From Coemansia sp. RSA 1804 (Eukaryota > Kickxellomycota > Kickxellomycetes > Kickxellales > Kickxellaceae): DNA of 23,586 nucleotides. The notes under the pieces are model-generated. The model was not told the DNA's origin. It ran no database searches and saw nothing but the letters and a program-made list of their open reading frames with translations. The stretch lies in assembly GCA_027578815.1 (NCBI GenBank), contig JANBTH010000252.1, positions 1 through 23,586 of the forward strand. The letters are read 5' to 3'. Positions 8,101 to 16,572 of the stretch are shown here, in pieces. How positions within the stretch are numbered: the stretch's first letter is position 1; each line of letters opens with the position of its first letter. Both the position numbers and the translations under genes were made by a program.

Positions 8101-8317
8101 GCATTGCTATGCTTGGTTCGGGAGACGACGATATTACCACGATCTCGTTCTTTTCCATTCTCGCTTTCTTTACTGGCGGTTTGCGTGCAATTAGTTCCAC
8201 TTTAGCTGGGGTTTTTGTTGTTGTTATTGCTGTTGTTTTGCGTATCCTTTGTTTGGTTGCTTTGGTCGGTGCTTCTGAACAAGACAAACCTCCCCGCAGC
8301 TCTCTTTTACCTGTCAT
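5150..8317 (-). CDS. UvrD/Rep-family (Srs2-like) 3'-5' DNA helicase
   Basis: A 1055-residue superfamily 1A helicase with the full motif set: Q-motif region (TQKRI, ~195), Walker A AGAGSGKTS (~212-220), TFTNKAADELKSRI (~243), DEFQD (~520-524), AVGDERQSIYAFRGA (~545-559), CNYRS (~593), TVHQAKGLEWEHVFIPH (~930-946) and AYVAITRAKRG (~992-1002). Such enzymes translocate 3'-5' on single-stranded DNA in repair and recombination control; Srs2 removes Rad51. The first ~190 residues are a basic, low-complexity extension with likely nuclear signals (KKARMEK), a Gly run and two SUMO-interaction-like motifs (IVVISSSPE ~59, VIDVESDKSDD ~171). Only ~55 residues follow motif VI, ending in an acidic tail (DYDYFDDFDGSDY). 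Yeast Srs2 instead carries its long partner-binding region at the C-terminus. Helicase identity is firm; Srs2 orthology is tentative. Confidence 0.92.
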   Translation of the reverse strand: MTGKRELRGGLSCSEAPTKATKQRIRKTTAITTTKTPAKVELIARKPPVKKARMEKNEIVVISSSPEPSIAMPPPPVMTTSKRTKFTCVSGKDGNRLLTLGSYVVSFTNLVGLANGSSGGGGGGAGVMSGQDAAKQIAAKGGFQSAKSMVIIAKKKKDSKDNTTRASVGMVIDVESDKSDDKKSQQSSSILLDKTQKRISKLDIHKPLLIVAGAGSGKTSTLCARVLEIIRQGVNPERVLVITFTNKAADELKSRIARYMGGGDTSGDKEVKKPMPVASTFHSWCFRLISGYYRRLGWSKCPMVAAVTSEHETVLDIAIERMESCRMLVQCEQMLDIKPPSKDTAPASNSIYIANTRRRWDAVLAMTMERTGFNVDAAIADMEKEAEKKSGRKSKFGEKKRETAERIGVTRAVYKHLYAVVGKPNGLIDFSENPLDLATAFGDNGTNKSIMGFIYRAKSRGDTHDMYPQVEATVLDAYNSTLEQFGLMDFDDLLMRAAQLLALPEVLTRVQQQSPYLLVDEFQDLNQLQMELVLRLQGNIGQVTAVGDERQSIYAFRGASCEHNFKTFLDHFVDAQVEKKDECVKGSMESLTCNYRSHQSIVDLGNIVARDTIGGSQLLSRLRVPLSARPDAPIAPVSVWDSYDIGKEAGSIGRQIKALLDKGECKASDIAVISRCLDFGKYRPTDMIEIELVRHGIPYVVRGSQSALKLKRMQTFMALIRVVVNSDDDVAFTTCLDEAVVDVGPAAKNKIRAMNANQVDPGSLFHRAECISRTKLVPRNTRAGIIAFIADVRRWQAQLDEATLERILGDIYKEYIAGKGVGVGGADAGSNQNARTAVGDDDGAGNEDKLWNMVLAVIVSLKRSEIIADAGGPCTLEMLNAFSAQLCMLSTATEDQGSVKGPNNKSKNKQDKEDGKEEDAPPPPAVVISTVHQAKGLEWEHVFIPHFNENLFPMGFRGVPRADEAKAELNPAMRQELTIAKDQHFREEGRLAYVAITRAKRGLYISVLQNYPMSWMAKFFGAECTQSRYLPGIMYSGLKTARDYDYFDDFDGSDY
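7946..7966. repeat. GGN microsatellite encoding a polyglycine run
   Basis: A short GCC/ACC repeat on the plus strand encodes about seven consecutive glycines in the N-terminal extension of the helicase (residues ~119-125). It is probably length-variable between strains and lies outside the catalytic core. Confidence 0.7.
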
Positions 8318-8611
8318 TTTGTTTTATTCAAAAAATAAAAGGACTCCAAATTTTGTTGAAATGAAGAGGTTTATGAATAAAGAAATAATAAACAAAGGCT
8401 GCGGTGGATGGAAAAGGGGAAACAAGCCAAATATCAGCAGGGAAAGAAAAACACACAAATGATCATCATACACTGAATATCAAGCGTTTTTCGGACTTTT
8501 TCCCCCTGCGATTTTAATCAAATAAATATGAAATGTAGTTATACACAATAAAAAATCATTCCACAATATCCAATTAGAAAAAAGCCTAATGAAATTGTCT
8601 CCAACAGCACC

Positions 8612-11600
8612 CTAATTTCTAGATGCCGCTGCCGCATCTTTCATATGCTCGTACTCGCTAGACTCCTCACACAGACGCTTGAATATTCCGCCTTCCTTCT
8701 GTAGCAGATTGTGGGGCGTGTCGAACTCTGCAACTCTGCCATCATCCAGAACAAGCACTCGATCATAGTCAATGATTGTACGCAACCGATGTGCAATACA
8801 CAGCAGTGTCGAGTTGGCAAACTCTGGTCCACGAATCGTGGTCTGGATTCTGCTGTCTGTGTCAAAGTCAACCGACGCTGTTGCCTCGTCCATAACAATC
8901 AGTCGCGACCGTCTCACTAGCGCTCTTGCAAGCGCAACCAGCTGGCGCTGACCAGCAGAGAGGTTATGTCCATTTTCCTTGATCTCATTATCCAGACTAG
9001 TGAATATTCCAGCCATGCGCTTGATGTCCAGTGCACTATTGTTGGTACCACTTCCATCGGTCTCTGTGTTGCTACTGCTGCTGTCTTCATCTTTAATAAG
9101 ATGGGTGCGACGCAGGGCTTCCCACAAAAACGAATCAGGATGCTCATCAAATGGATCCAGGTTGAACCGAATGGAGCCATTGAACAGCACTGGGTCCTGT
9201 GGAATAATTGTGACATTGCGGCGCAGATCCTCCAGCCCAATCTTTGAAATATCAACACCATCCAAGATTATGCGCCCCTTTCTTGCCTCAACAAACCGCA
9301 ACAGCGCCAAAGAAATCGTGGTCTTTCCAGAACCCGTGCGACCAACAATGCCAACCTTTTCACCATGCTCAATAGAAAGCGATACGCCATGCAGAACAGG
9401 CACTCCGGGGACATACTCTGCAAACAGATTATCAATCTGCACATCACCCTTTGTAGGCCAAGATGCCAATGGTTTGTGTTCCGGTTCTGTATCCAATGCT
9501 GCCTCTTGCTCCACATTCATGTACTGCATAATACGCTCAATTGCATTCATATTTGTCTCATTGTCACTGTAGTTTCGAACAACCCAGAGCATATCGTCAC
9601 AGAATACTATTGCATACGACAGTATAAATCCCGCCATTCCAGCGTCAATCCAGTCCAAATTGGAGTATATAAACGCTGTTGCCGTCGAGGCGATCGCAGC
9701 ACTCACAACATTTACATACAAGTGCAGCCATCTGTTTGCAGTCCAAACACCATAGAATGGTTGATTATAAGCGGTAATCCGGTTGATTGCCTCCTTGATG
9801 TAGTAGTGCTTAATGCCAAATGCACGGATAGTTGTTGCCCCCTGGATCATTTCACCAAATAGCGAAAGCAATGGCGACATGCTGTTTGATTCCAGACGCT
9901 TGAGCTCACGGAACGCATTAAGGTAATAGAATCCAATAAGCACAAATATGCCCGTGGTAAAAACCGCAACAATAATAAACGCTGGAATTGCTGCGGTTAT
10001 CACAAAGTAAACTGTTAGCACGCCAACTATTTCACCAAGCCAACTTCCAATCAACTCCAACGCCTTATCGTCAATAACGCTCATATCGCGCGAAAAGCAA
10101 TTTATAATCCGTCCAATCGGAGTGGAAACGAAGAAACTAGGCACTGCATGAACCACCCTGCGTATCAAGTCTCTGTGCATTTTTCTGACCATCCTCATTC
10201 TACCGGTAAACATCAAGTACCATTGAAGAACCGACCATGTCACACTAAGGAGACCAAAGAGAGTGAATATACCTAGCCAGTATACGGATGAGTGGTGTTG
10301 ACTTGATATCATCATACCCGTTCCATATCCTGTTCTGTTATTGCTATTAGCCGATGCTGCCACCCAAAGCTTAATCCAGTAGCTTCTCAGTGCCTCTATT
10401 GCTTCACCTGCAACAAGTACCAGAATTAGATATATCCAGAACTTTTTTCCTCCACATGCCTGTATAAATGTTTTCCAGACGTCAAGTTTGACATGTCCCT
10501 TTTCTCTCTGTTCCTCCTTCACCAGAATACCCTGGAGCACAGAAAGATCGGCACTTGGATCAATCCTCCGTTTTATCGCAAGCTCCTTCAGATAACTCAT
10601 GTTATACTCATCTTCAGACTTTTTGTCATAGACCTTATATGCTTTTCTTTCCTTTTCATCACTTTTCACAGTTGTCTGTTTATGATTGTCCGTACTCTCA
10701 TCTAATGACAGTGATAGAGCAATTCTTTCTTTCTCTCCAGAAGGCTTGCCCTTTAGCGTGATCCTCCCTTCGTTCATCACAACAATGTATTGCGCGTATG
10801 GAAGGCACATTGCAACATGGTGTGTTACCAGAACACAAGTACGCCCCTGCAAAAGCTTGGAATTGCCTGCCAAGCAGTGAACCAGAATATGGTTTGCCGT
10901 TTGTGCATCAACGGCCGACAAGCAATCATCAATAAGAAGAATACGGCAGCGTGAATATACTGCACGAGCCAACGCCAAGCGCTGCTTCTGTCCGCCAGAA
11001 AGCGTAATTCCACGCTCGCCAACCTCTGACATGTCGCCAGCAACCAGGTTGCGTAGATCCTGTTTTAGCGCACACGCATACAGCGCCTCTTCGTATCTCT
11101 TTTTGTCATAGGGCTCACCAAACAGAATGTTTTCACGTATCGTGGCATTCCGTAGCCATGCCTCCTGCGCAACGTAGGCAATGCCATGAATGGCCAGTCC
11201 TTCGTTTGACAGTTTAATTACATCCGTGTACTTTGGAAAGTTTGCTGCAAGTGTACTCGGATTAATGGTTGGAAGCATAATACTTCCACGAACCAGTGTC
11301 ATTTCACCAACTAGTGCAGATAAAAGAGACGATTTTCCACTTCCCGTGGGTCCAGCAACAATAGACAGCTGGCCAAGTGGAAACATAACGTCAATATCCT
11401 TTAGTGAAAACCTCTCAATATTCCTTTGATTAGGTATCTGAGAAACTGGGTGTCTTGCATGCATAGCGGTCTGCGTATTGGTGGATGTTTGAGTAATAAG
11501 TGGCGTTCTTTCCGCTGTTTGGTTATCGATATCAGAGCCTGTTATAGTGGGCACGCTAGTGCTATTGGTGCTGTCGGGGCTAATCCATTCCAAGTCTGCA

Positions 11601-13762
11601 CTATTAAATCCTAACTTATCACCCATTACATCTATGTTCGTGCGGTTTTCAAGATCCTGGATCTGCGGCTGATCCAAATAAGAATCAATGCGCGTAGTTG
11701 ACACATATGCGCCAATAAGATCATTTAGATACTTTGGAATACCGTGCATCACAGTGCGCACCATTTGGAATACAACAATGGAAGTGAAGGCTGTTTCTGC
11801 ATCCAGGGTGTTTCCAAACGCAACAACATACGAGGTAAACATTATGACCAGAATAATAATTGGATTGAGGTATCCACTTACACTAGTACAAGTAGACCAT
11901 ATAAACTCTTTCCATGCGTGAGCCAGCTGCTCTTCGCGGCGCTCATCAATTTTGTCAAGGAAACGTGTCTCCCATCCAAATAACTTGACCGCTTTAATAC
12001 CTTGGAACACTTCTGTGATTGCTGCAATCCGCCTATCGCTTGCAGCACTCTTAAGCGATAATACTTTTCTGTACCTGACAAACAAAGCCTTTGACAGAGG
12101 TATGTACAATGCGGTAATTATAAGACCGACCAATGCTGAGATTCCTAAAAGGTTGTACATATAAAATATGCCAATCAGCAGCTTGAATGGCAAAATGTAT
12201 ATGTTGTCTAGGTAAGAGCTAACAGCAGCACATTTGGCAAAATCAGCTGTAAGTATGTTCATGACCTTTCCATCTGTGGCAGCAGAATCATTGTTTCCGT
12301 TTTCCTTTTTCTCAATAGATAAGCCCTTTGCACGGCGGCGCAATGCCTTTGTAGTAAGCTCGGCGACAAGAAGTCCTTGTAGCCAAATAGAGAATCTGAC
12401 TCCAATCCACCGTGTTTGATTGTGAACTACTGAGCGTACCACTGTAAAGAATAGCAATCCAACCATGTAAAGATATTTGACGCGAGAATTGTTTTCTGAT
12501 GAACCCTGCTGCGACTGCTCAATCGAGTAAAGAATACACTGAAGGAAGAACGGGTTGGAAAACTCCAGACCACACAACACCATGGTTAGAACAAACTGCA
12601 AAAGCAGTTCTGGGGTATATGCCATCAACAGCGTTATCCACAGTGGGCGGCCAGGTTTCCGCTGTTTGATATAGCGACTCCAATTAACTATTGGCATATC
12701 TATAGGTCTAAGTGAATACAGATGCGAGTAGTTAATCGTGCTCCGCGCCCCCCTCTTGAACATTTCATTGAACCATGAGAATGAAAGTTTGTCAAACCAT
12801 GAGGAGTTTTGCTCTGGTGAATCTATCAGGTTATTTATCTTTGGGTCGCTCATATGTGCAAGAGGAGTGTAGTCGTCATCCAAATCATTGTTACCAGCTT
12901 CAGCCAGCGGCGTGTAAGGTACAGCCAATGAGCTGCTCTGTGAATCATCAAGTGGGTGATAAAGTATAGGACGCCACTGCACCAAAGAAAATAAGAACAT
13001 TAGAACCACGTTAAAGAATGTGGTAAAAACCAAAAAGTAGGAACGAGAAGAGGCATCTGCACCAATAATGGGGACATTGGCGTTTTTGTCTGTGAAAAAG
13101 GAATAGTATACTTCACATAAGCCAGAGATTAGCTGTATGCTGACAGCAGCTGGAAGAACCAGAGGAAAAAGACCGGCATATGTCATACGACTGCTGCGCC
13201 AAAGAGAAACCAAGCAGACCGACGCAAGCAGTAGAACTGTTGCTGAAAGTTGAGTCATTGCACTAGAATATTGATAATCCTTTAAACCATTCACTTCATA
13301 AACCGGTGAGCTGAGTTTCCAGGCGTAATACAGCGCTGTCTCAACAGCTAACAAAATAACAGTGCAGATTCCAATGCGCCGTCTGTTGTCAACAACAATT
13401 GTCTGACCAGGAGGACGACGTACCGCGACAAGCATGTTTCCAATCGAAATCCGGGCAAAGGGAGAACTGCCATCGCTGGTAAACTCATTATTACTATTAG
13501 TTGGAAGCACAAGGCAAAGACAAAAGGAAAGAGCAGAAACTACTCCAACAGATAAAAGAAGTATTGGCCACAGAAAACCAGCACGGAAGCAGTCATTTTC
13601 TAGAGACAAATTCCAGTTGGATTCTGCCCCACAGAGCGTTGTTTTATCATCGAGGCCAACACTTACATAAAAATAAACATTGTACAGGTAATGAACTGAC
13701 AGAGTGCCAAATGCTACTGCTAGAATAGCAGCTTTTGGTGACTGAAATAATAAAGGCGGCAT
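8612..13762 (-). CDS. Full-length ABCC (MRP/Ybt1-type) transporter
   Basis: A 1716-residue full ABC-C exporter, intronless. An N-terminal hydrophobic TMD0 (~10-265) precedes TMD1 (~375-690), NBD1, TMD2 (~1105-1400) and NBD2. NBD1 has Walker A GPTGSGKSS (~804), Q-loop AYVAQEAWLRNATIRENILFG (~862-882), signature LSGGQKQ (~921) and Walker B ILLIDDCLSAVD (~941), with Asp where the catalytic Glu would be. NBD2 has GRTGSGKTT (~1474), signature LSAGQRQ (~1601) and canonical LIVMDEATASVD (~1621). This asymmetry is usual in ABCC proteins. Extra segments follow Walker A of NBD1 (~828-857) and precede the NBD2 signature (Ser/Thr-rich, ~558-582 of the second thousand). The family moves glutathione, bile-acid or other amphipathic conjugates, in fungi often into the vacuole; the substrate here is unknown. 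The gene is divergent from the acyltransferase array. The start is the first Met of the frame, followed directly by TMD0. Confidence 0.95.
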   Translation of the reverse strand: MPPLLFQSPKAAILAVAFGTLSVHYLYNVYFYVSVGLDDKTTLCGAESNWNLSLENDCFRAGFLWPILLLSVGVVSALSFCLCLVLPTNSNNEFTSDGSSPFARISIGNMLVAVRRPPGQTIVVDNRRRIGICTVILLAVETALYYAWKLSSPVYEVNGLKDYQYSSAMTQLSATVLLLASVCLVSLWRSSRMTYAGLFPLVLPAAVSIQLISGLCEVYYSFFTDKNANVPIIGADASSRSYFLVFTTFFNVVLMFLFSLVQWRPILYHPLDDSQSSSLAVPYTPLAEAGNNDLDDDYTPLAHMSDPKINNLIDSPEQNSSWFDKLSFSWFNEMFKRGARSTINYSHLYSLRPIDMPIVNWSRYIKQRKPGRPLWITLLMAYTPELLLQFVLTMVLCGLEFSNPFFLQCILYSIEQSQQGSSENNSRVKYLYMVGLLFFTVVRSVVHNQTRWIGVRFSIWLQGLLVAELTTKALRRRAKGLSIEKKENGNNDSAATDGKVMNILTADFAKCAAVSSYLDNIYILPFKLLIGIFYMYNLLGISALVGLIITALYIPLSKALFVRYRKVLSLKSAASDRRIAAITEVFQGIKAVKLFGWETRFLDKIDERREEQLAHAWKEFIWSTCTSVSGYLNPIIILVIMFTSYVVAFGNTLDAETAFTSIVVFQMVRTVMHGIPKYLNDLIGAYVSTTRIDSYLDQPQIQDLENRTNIDVMGDKLGFNSADLEWISPDSTNSTSVPTITGSDIDNQTAERTPLITQTSTNTQTAMHARHPVSQIPNQRNIERFSLKDIDVMFPLGQLSIVAGPTGSGKSSLLSALVGEMTLVRGSIMLPTINPSTLAANFPKYTDVIKLSNEGLAIHGIAYVAQEAWLRNATIRENILFGEPYDKKRYEEALYACALKQDLRNLVAGDMSEVGERGITLSGGQKQRLALARAVYSRCRILLIDDCLSAVDAQTANHILVHCLAGNSKLLQGRTCVLVTHHVAMCLPYAQYIVVMNEGRITLKGKPSGEKERIALSLSLDESTDNHKQTTVKSDEKERKAYKVYDKKSEDEYNMSYLKELAIKRRIDPSADLSVLQGILVKEEQREKGHVKLDVWKTFIQACGGKKFWIYLILVLVAGEAIEALRSYWIKLWVAASANSNNRTGYGTGMMISSQHHSSVYWLGIFTLFGLLSVTWSVLQWYLMFTGRMRMVRKMHRDLIRRVVHAVPSFFVSTPIGRIINCFSRDMSVIDDKALELIGSWLGEIVGVLTVYFVITAAIPAFIIVAVFTTGIFVLIGFYYLNAFRELKRLESNSMSPLLSLFGEMIQGATTIRAFGIKHYYIKEAINRITAYNQPFYGVWTANRWLHLYVNVVSAAIASTATAFIYSNLDWIDAGMAGFILSYAIVFCDDMLWVVRNYSDNETNMNAIERIMQYMNVEQEAALDTEPEHKPLASWPTKGDVQIDNLFAEYVPGVPVLHGVSLSIEHGEKVGIVGRTGSGKTTISLALLRFVEARKGRIILDGVDISKIGLEDLRRNVTIIPQDPVLFNGSIRFNLDPFDEHPDSFLWEALRRTHLIKDEDSSSSNTETDGSGTNNSALDIKRMAGIFTSLDNEIKENGHNLSAGQRQLVALARALVRRSRLIVMDEATASVDFDTDSRIQTTIRGPEFANSTLLCIAHRLRTIIDYDRVLVLDDGRVAEFDTPHNLLQKEGGIFKRLCEESSEYEHMKDAAAASRN

Positions 13763-13957
13763 GAATAAAGTGATAAAAATAAAAACGATCCAGAAAATGT
13801 AGAAATCTCTTGTGCTTATCTTATCCAGTTTAAAAGCAAAAGTAGAAAATGTCCAGTTAGAATGTAAAAATGTTTAAATTCAAATACGAGTAAAGAAAAG
13901 TATGCTGAAGGAAGAGATGCAATAAAAGACGTACATATAAATCAAAGCTAAGAGGTG

Positions 13958-13965
13958 TTTATATA
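13958..13965 (-). promoter_or_regulatory. TATA box of the ABCC transporter
   Basis: The minus strand reads TATATAAA, 196 bp upstream of the transporter ATG. The distance resembles that of the TATA boxes at 14643 and 23340 to their genes (~170-180 bp). Confidence 0.45.
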
Positions 13966-14642
13966 GCCAAATTGTTAAAAAAAACCCCCATATCCTTATA
14001 GGTTGTGTACAAAGTCCTTTTTTGGTAGCCAATGTATCTTTTTGTTATAGAAGTAAACGTTATATTTATTTTTAAACATAAAGAAAGTTCTTTATAGATA
14101 TTACCCTTTGCATAAGGATATAATCCAGAAGTGTTAAAAAATTGAAAATTGAATGTAGATTTGTATAACGTAAAGAATAATGGACACCCAATAATTTTCT
14201 TATCTTTTCTAGAAGCAATAATTAACTTTCTATTGGGCGTTTTAAAAATAACTGAAAAAGAGCGTGGTAAACGTATGTTTACATTGTGTTTTCATTTCTT
14301 ATCCACAAGTAAAGTATTATTTTTAAAGGCCGCGGCTCTTTACTTAGTTAATAAATTTTGCTTTTCTAATAGTCCGTAATTCAATTATCTTTTCTTAATC
14401 TCTACTTTTTAATGCAATAATTTCAAAAGCAAGCATTCATACCATTTTTAAGGGAATACGTTTATTTATTGTTGTTTGCTTTTGGAAAGAGCCAACAAGA
14501 TATTCAATTTAAAGTTATGCAAGCACGCCACGCAAAGTATAAAAATGTTTTAGAATTGTTTTACACATTTTATTAAGAATAACAAAGCAACCACCAAGCT
14601 ATGCTGCAAAAAAAAACAAATCATGAGTTTTTAAAACCCGTG

Positions 14643-14649
14643 TATAAAT
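14643..14649 (+). promoter_or_regulatory. TATA box of acyltransferase 1
   Basis: TATAAAT lies 171 bp upstream of the ATG at 14820 and is followed by a C/T-rich leader with no intervening ATG. This supports 14820 as the start. A second TATAAAA occurs near 14538. Confidence 0.45.
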
Positions 14650-14819
14650 TACAAACAAGTAGAGCGGGAGCTCAATTTGCACCTTGTTCCAACGCCTCTT
14701 TTTCACCTTGCTTCAACCCTACCCCACATAGTCCACACATTTTTCTCATTTCCTTACAATTTTTCCTTTTTTTTTATTTTCACACCTACACATTTGCAAC
14801 TAACTTTTTTTCACGTATC

Positions 14820-16328
14820 ATGGACGAGTTTATCAATACTGTAGAGTCTCAATCCTACTTGCTAAACGGCTTCGATGAAGCCTGCTCTAGCATTTATATT
14901 CCTTTTTACTATTGGTATGAAAATCCATCTACGGAGTGTACATCTTGGGATGCGTTCATGCCTCCGGAAATACTTTGTTCTTCGTTTTATAAAACTCTTC
15001 AAAGATTTCCTATACTTGCTGGGCGCTTTATGGCTGACAAGGATGGCCGCGGATACGTTAATGTAAACAGTGATTCCTTGAACATGCCAGTTTACACCGA
15101 CTGTACATGGAACATTAGCTTTAAGCATGTTCAAAAGGCTGGTTTCAATACAGGCCTGTTTTCTAAAAAGTTTGATAGCGCTTGTGGTATACCTACGGCG
15201 ACAAGGCTAGGTACAGTTAGTGCTAAATTAGGAGTATTTCACGTACGCAGGTTTAAGAACTTTGGTGGCGTCGTTATATTTGCAAGCATAGCACATGCTG
15301 TTGTTGATGGACACGGGCTATTTGCCTTTGTCAACCGCTGGGCAGAAACATCCAGATGGATGCAACAGGCTTTTACTGAAAAAAAACTAACGTTATCTGT
15401 AAAGACGTTTGAGCACGACCGTTCTTTTCACAAAAGCTACATAGCCCATGGTACCAATGCTCTTGATGGCTTAACACTTCGATCAGCTGCTAATGGCAAT
15501 GTACTCTCCAAACTTTTTTCTTATTTGCCTGTCGATAAGCGTAACATTCTACTAAAGTTGTCAGCTGCGTCTAGTCAGCTTGTTTGCTACACTTTTCAAG
15601 TATCATCTTTGTCTCTTACTGGCCTGCGTAACTCTGTCCAAAAGCACGCTCCATATGGCATCCGGTACTCGACCAACGATATAATTACTGCGTTGTTGAC
15701 CATGGTAGTTGGTCAAGCTATTCAAAAAGTAAATGTCAAAAAGGAAAGTACGTTTTTCTCTGGCATAAAGTGCGTATCTATCGACAAGAGCAAGGAGTCT
15801 CTTGATACGCTAACAGCCGTTGCTGTAAACATGCGTCCGCATATTAACAATCCAATTGGTGCGCATTTTGTTGGAAACCTGTCCTTCGCAAGAAGCATAC
15901 TAAGCTCTCACGTGCTGGTGCAAGCGGAAACTAACCCAGAAAATCTTTCAGCAGTTGCAACCAATATTAGAAAAGGGGTAGCAGCCATGGGCGAGGAGTA
16001 CTTCTCACAGCTTAACAATCTGCTTAATAAGCACATTGACGCGCATATGCGACTAGCTATGCATACAGCCAAGTACAAGAACAGATTAATGGTGTCCAAC
16101 ATTAGCAAGTATAGCCATTACAAAACTGATTTTGGTGCAGGAAATCCAATTCTTGTTCGTCCAACGCTTTTATCATTTCCAAATGTCATTCTGGTGATGC
16201 CGAGTCGTCCCGATTCTGACTTTGATGGATACGAGATTATAATATCTCTTGACAAGGATACGGCTAAATTAGTTTTTGAAGACAAGTATTGGATGGACTT
16301 AGTGGATTCATACAGTTATAATGTCTAG
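14820..16328 (+). CDS. BAHD-like acyltransferase, paralogue 1
   Basis: A 502-residue protein of the transferase family (HxxxD acyltransferases, Pfam Transferase type). These enzymes pass an acyl group from acyl-CoA to a hydroxyl or amine. The catalytic His is in HAVVDG (H159, D163), and the structural DFGxG motif is present as DFGAG (437-441) followed by NPILVRP. The N-terminus shares with its three neighbours MDxF, YENP, WDAFMPPEIL, ILAGRF and LNMPVYTD. No signal peptide or membrane segment is seen, so it is probably cytosolic. The frame is open back to 14601, but the extra 73 residues are Phe/His/Ser-rich translated leader. All paralogues begin MD/ME-x-F, and the TATA box lies at 14643, so 14820 is chosen. 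It is the most divergent copy around residues 230-250, where the others have a R-G-R segment. Acyl donor and acceptor cannot be deduced. Confidence 0.9.
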   Translation: MDEFINTVESQSYLLNGFDEACSSIYIPFYYWYENPSTECTSWDAFMPPEILCSSFYKTLQRFPILAGRFMADKDGRGYVNVNSDSLNMPVYTDCTWNISFKHVQKAGFNTGLFSKKFDSACGIPTATRLGTVSAKLGVFHVRRFKNFGGVVIFASIAHAVVDGHGLFAFVNRWAETSRWMQQAFTEKKLTLSVKTFEHDRSFHKSYIAHGTNALDGLTLRSAANGNVLSKLFSYLPVDKRNILLKLSAASSQLVCYTFQVSSLSLTGLRNSVQKHAPYGIRYSTNDIITALLTMVVGQAIQKVNVKKESTFFSGIKCVSIDKSKESLDTLTAVAVNMRPHINNPIGAHFVGNLSFARSILSSHVLVQAETNPENLSAVATNIRKGVAAMGEEYFSQLNNLLNKHIDAHMRLAMHTAKYKNRLMVSNISKYSHYKTDFGAGNPILVRPTLLSFPNVILVMPSRPDSDFDGYEIIISLDKDTAKLVFEDKYWMDLVDSYSYNV

Positions 16329-16464
16329 TTAATTTTAGTTTGAAAGACTTTATTATTATTACTTTCTTGTGGCGGTCAGAATAATCAAATGCTATGATTA
16401 TGCTAGAAAGCCACATGTGAATATTTTCTATGGCCTGTGAGAGAAAACTTTAAAAGGTGCCAAC

Positions 16465-16513
16465 TATAAGGTTTTAATTTAGCTCTTCCTTTTTTTCTTT
16501 TTTTCTTTTTATA
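16465..16513 (+). promoter_or_regulatory. Core promoter and pyrimidine tract of acyltransferase 2
   Basis: TATAAG at 16465-16470, 103 bp before the ATG, is followed by a T/C tract (16486-16510). The remaining leader has no ATG. A TTTTTAG at 16543-16549 resembles a 3' splice site but no donor was identified. Confidence 0.3.
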
Positions 16514-16572
16514 AGTAAAATCTATAGCATTATTTACATCTCTTTTTAGCAACATTGATTGAATTTCTAGAC

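Larger units (their letters stand above)
13763..14819. other. Divergent intergenic region, ABCC transporter / acyltransferase 1
   Basis: 1057 bp, AT-rich, between two divergently transcribed genes. It holds a TATA box for each gene and a GC-only palindrome GCCGCGGC at 14329-14336. Just before the plus-strand gene lies a long pyrimidine-rich leader (~14690-14815) without any ATG. No gene is visible inside. Confidence 0.6.

Noticed and set aside
13883..13936. 18-codon uORF upstream of the ABCC transporter
   Set aside because: Its ATG lies only ~22 bp from the TATA box, so it is probably outside the transcript; the peptide has no known motif.
14601..14819. 73-codon N-terminal extension of acyltransferase 1
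   Set aside because: Its Phe/His/Ser/Thr-rich product is the translated pyrimidine leader, the TATA box lies within it, and the other paralogues all begin at the equivalent of 14820.
16555..16572. Upstream TTG start for acyltransferase 2
   Set aside because: Non-ATG start; the ATG at 16573 matches the N-termini of the paralogues.
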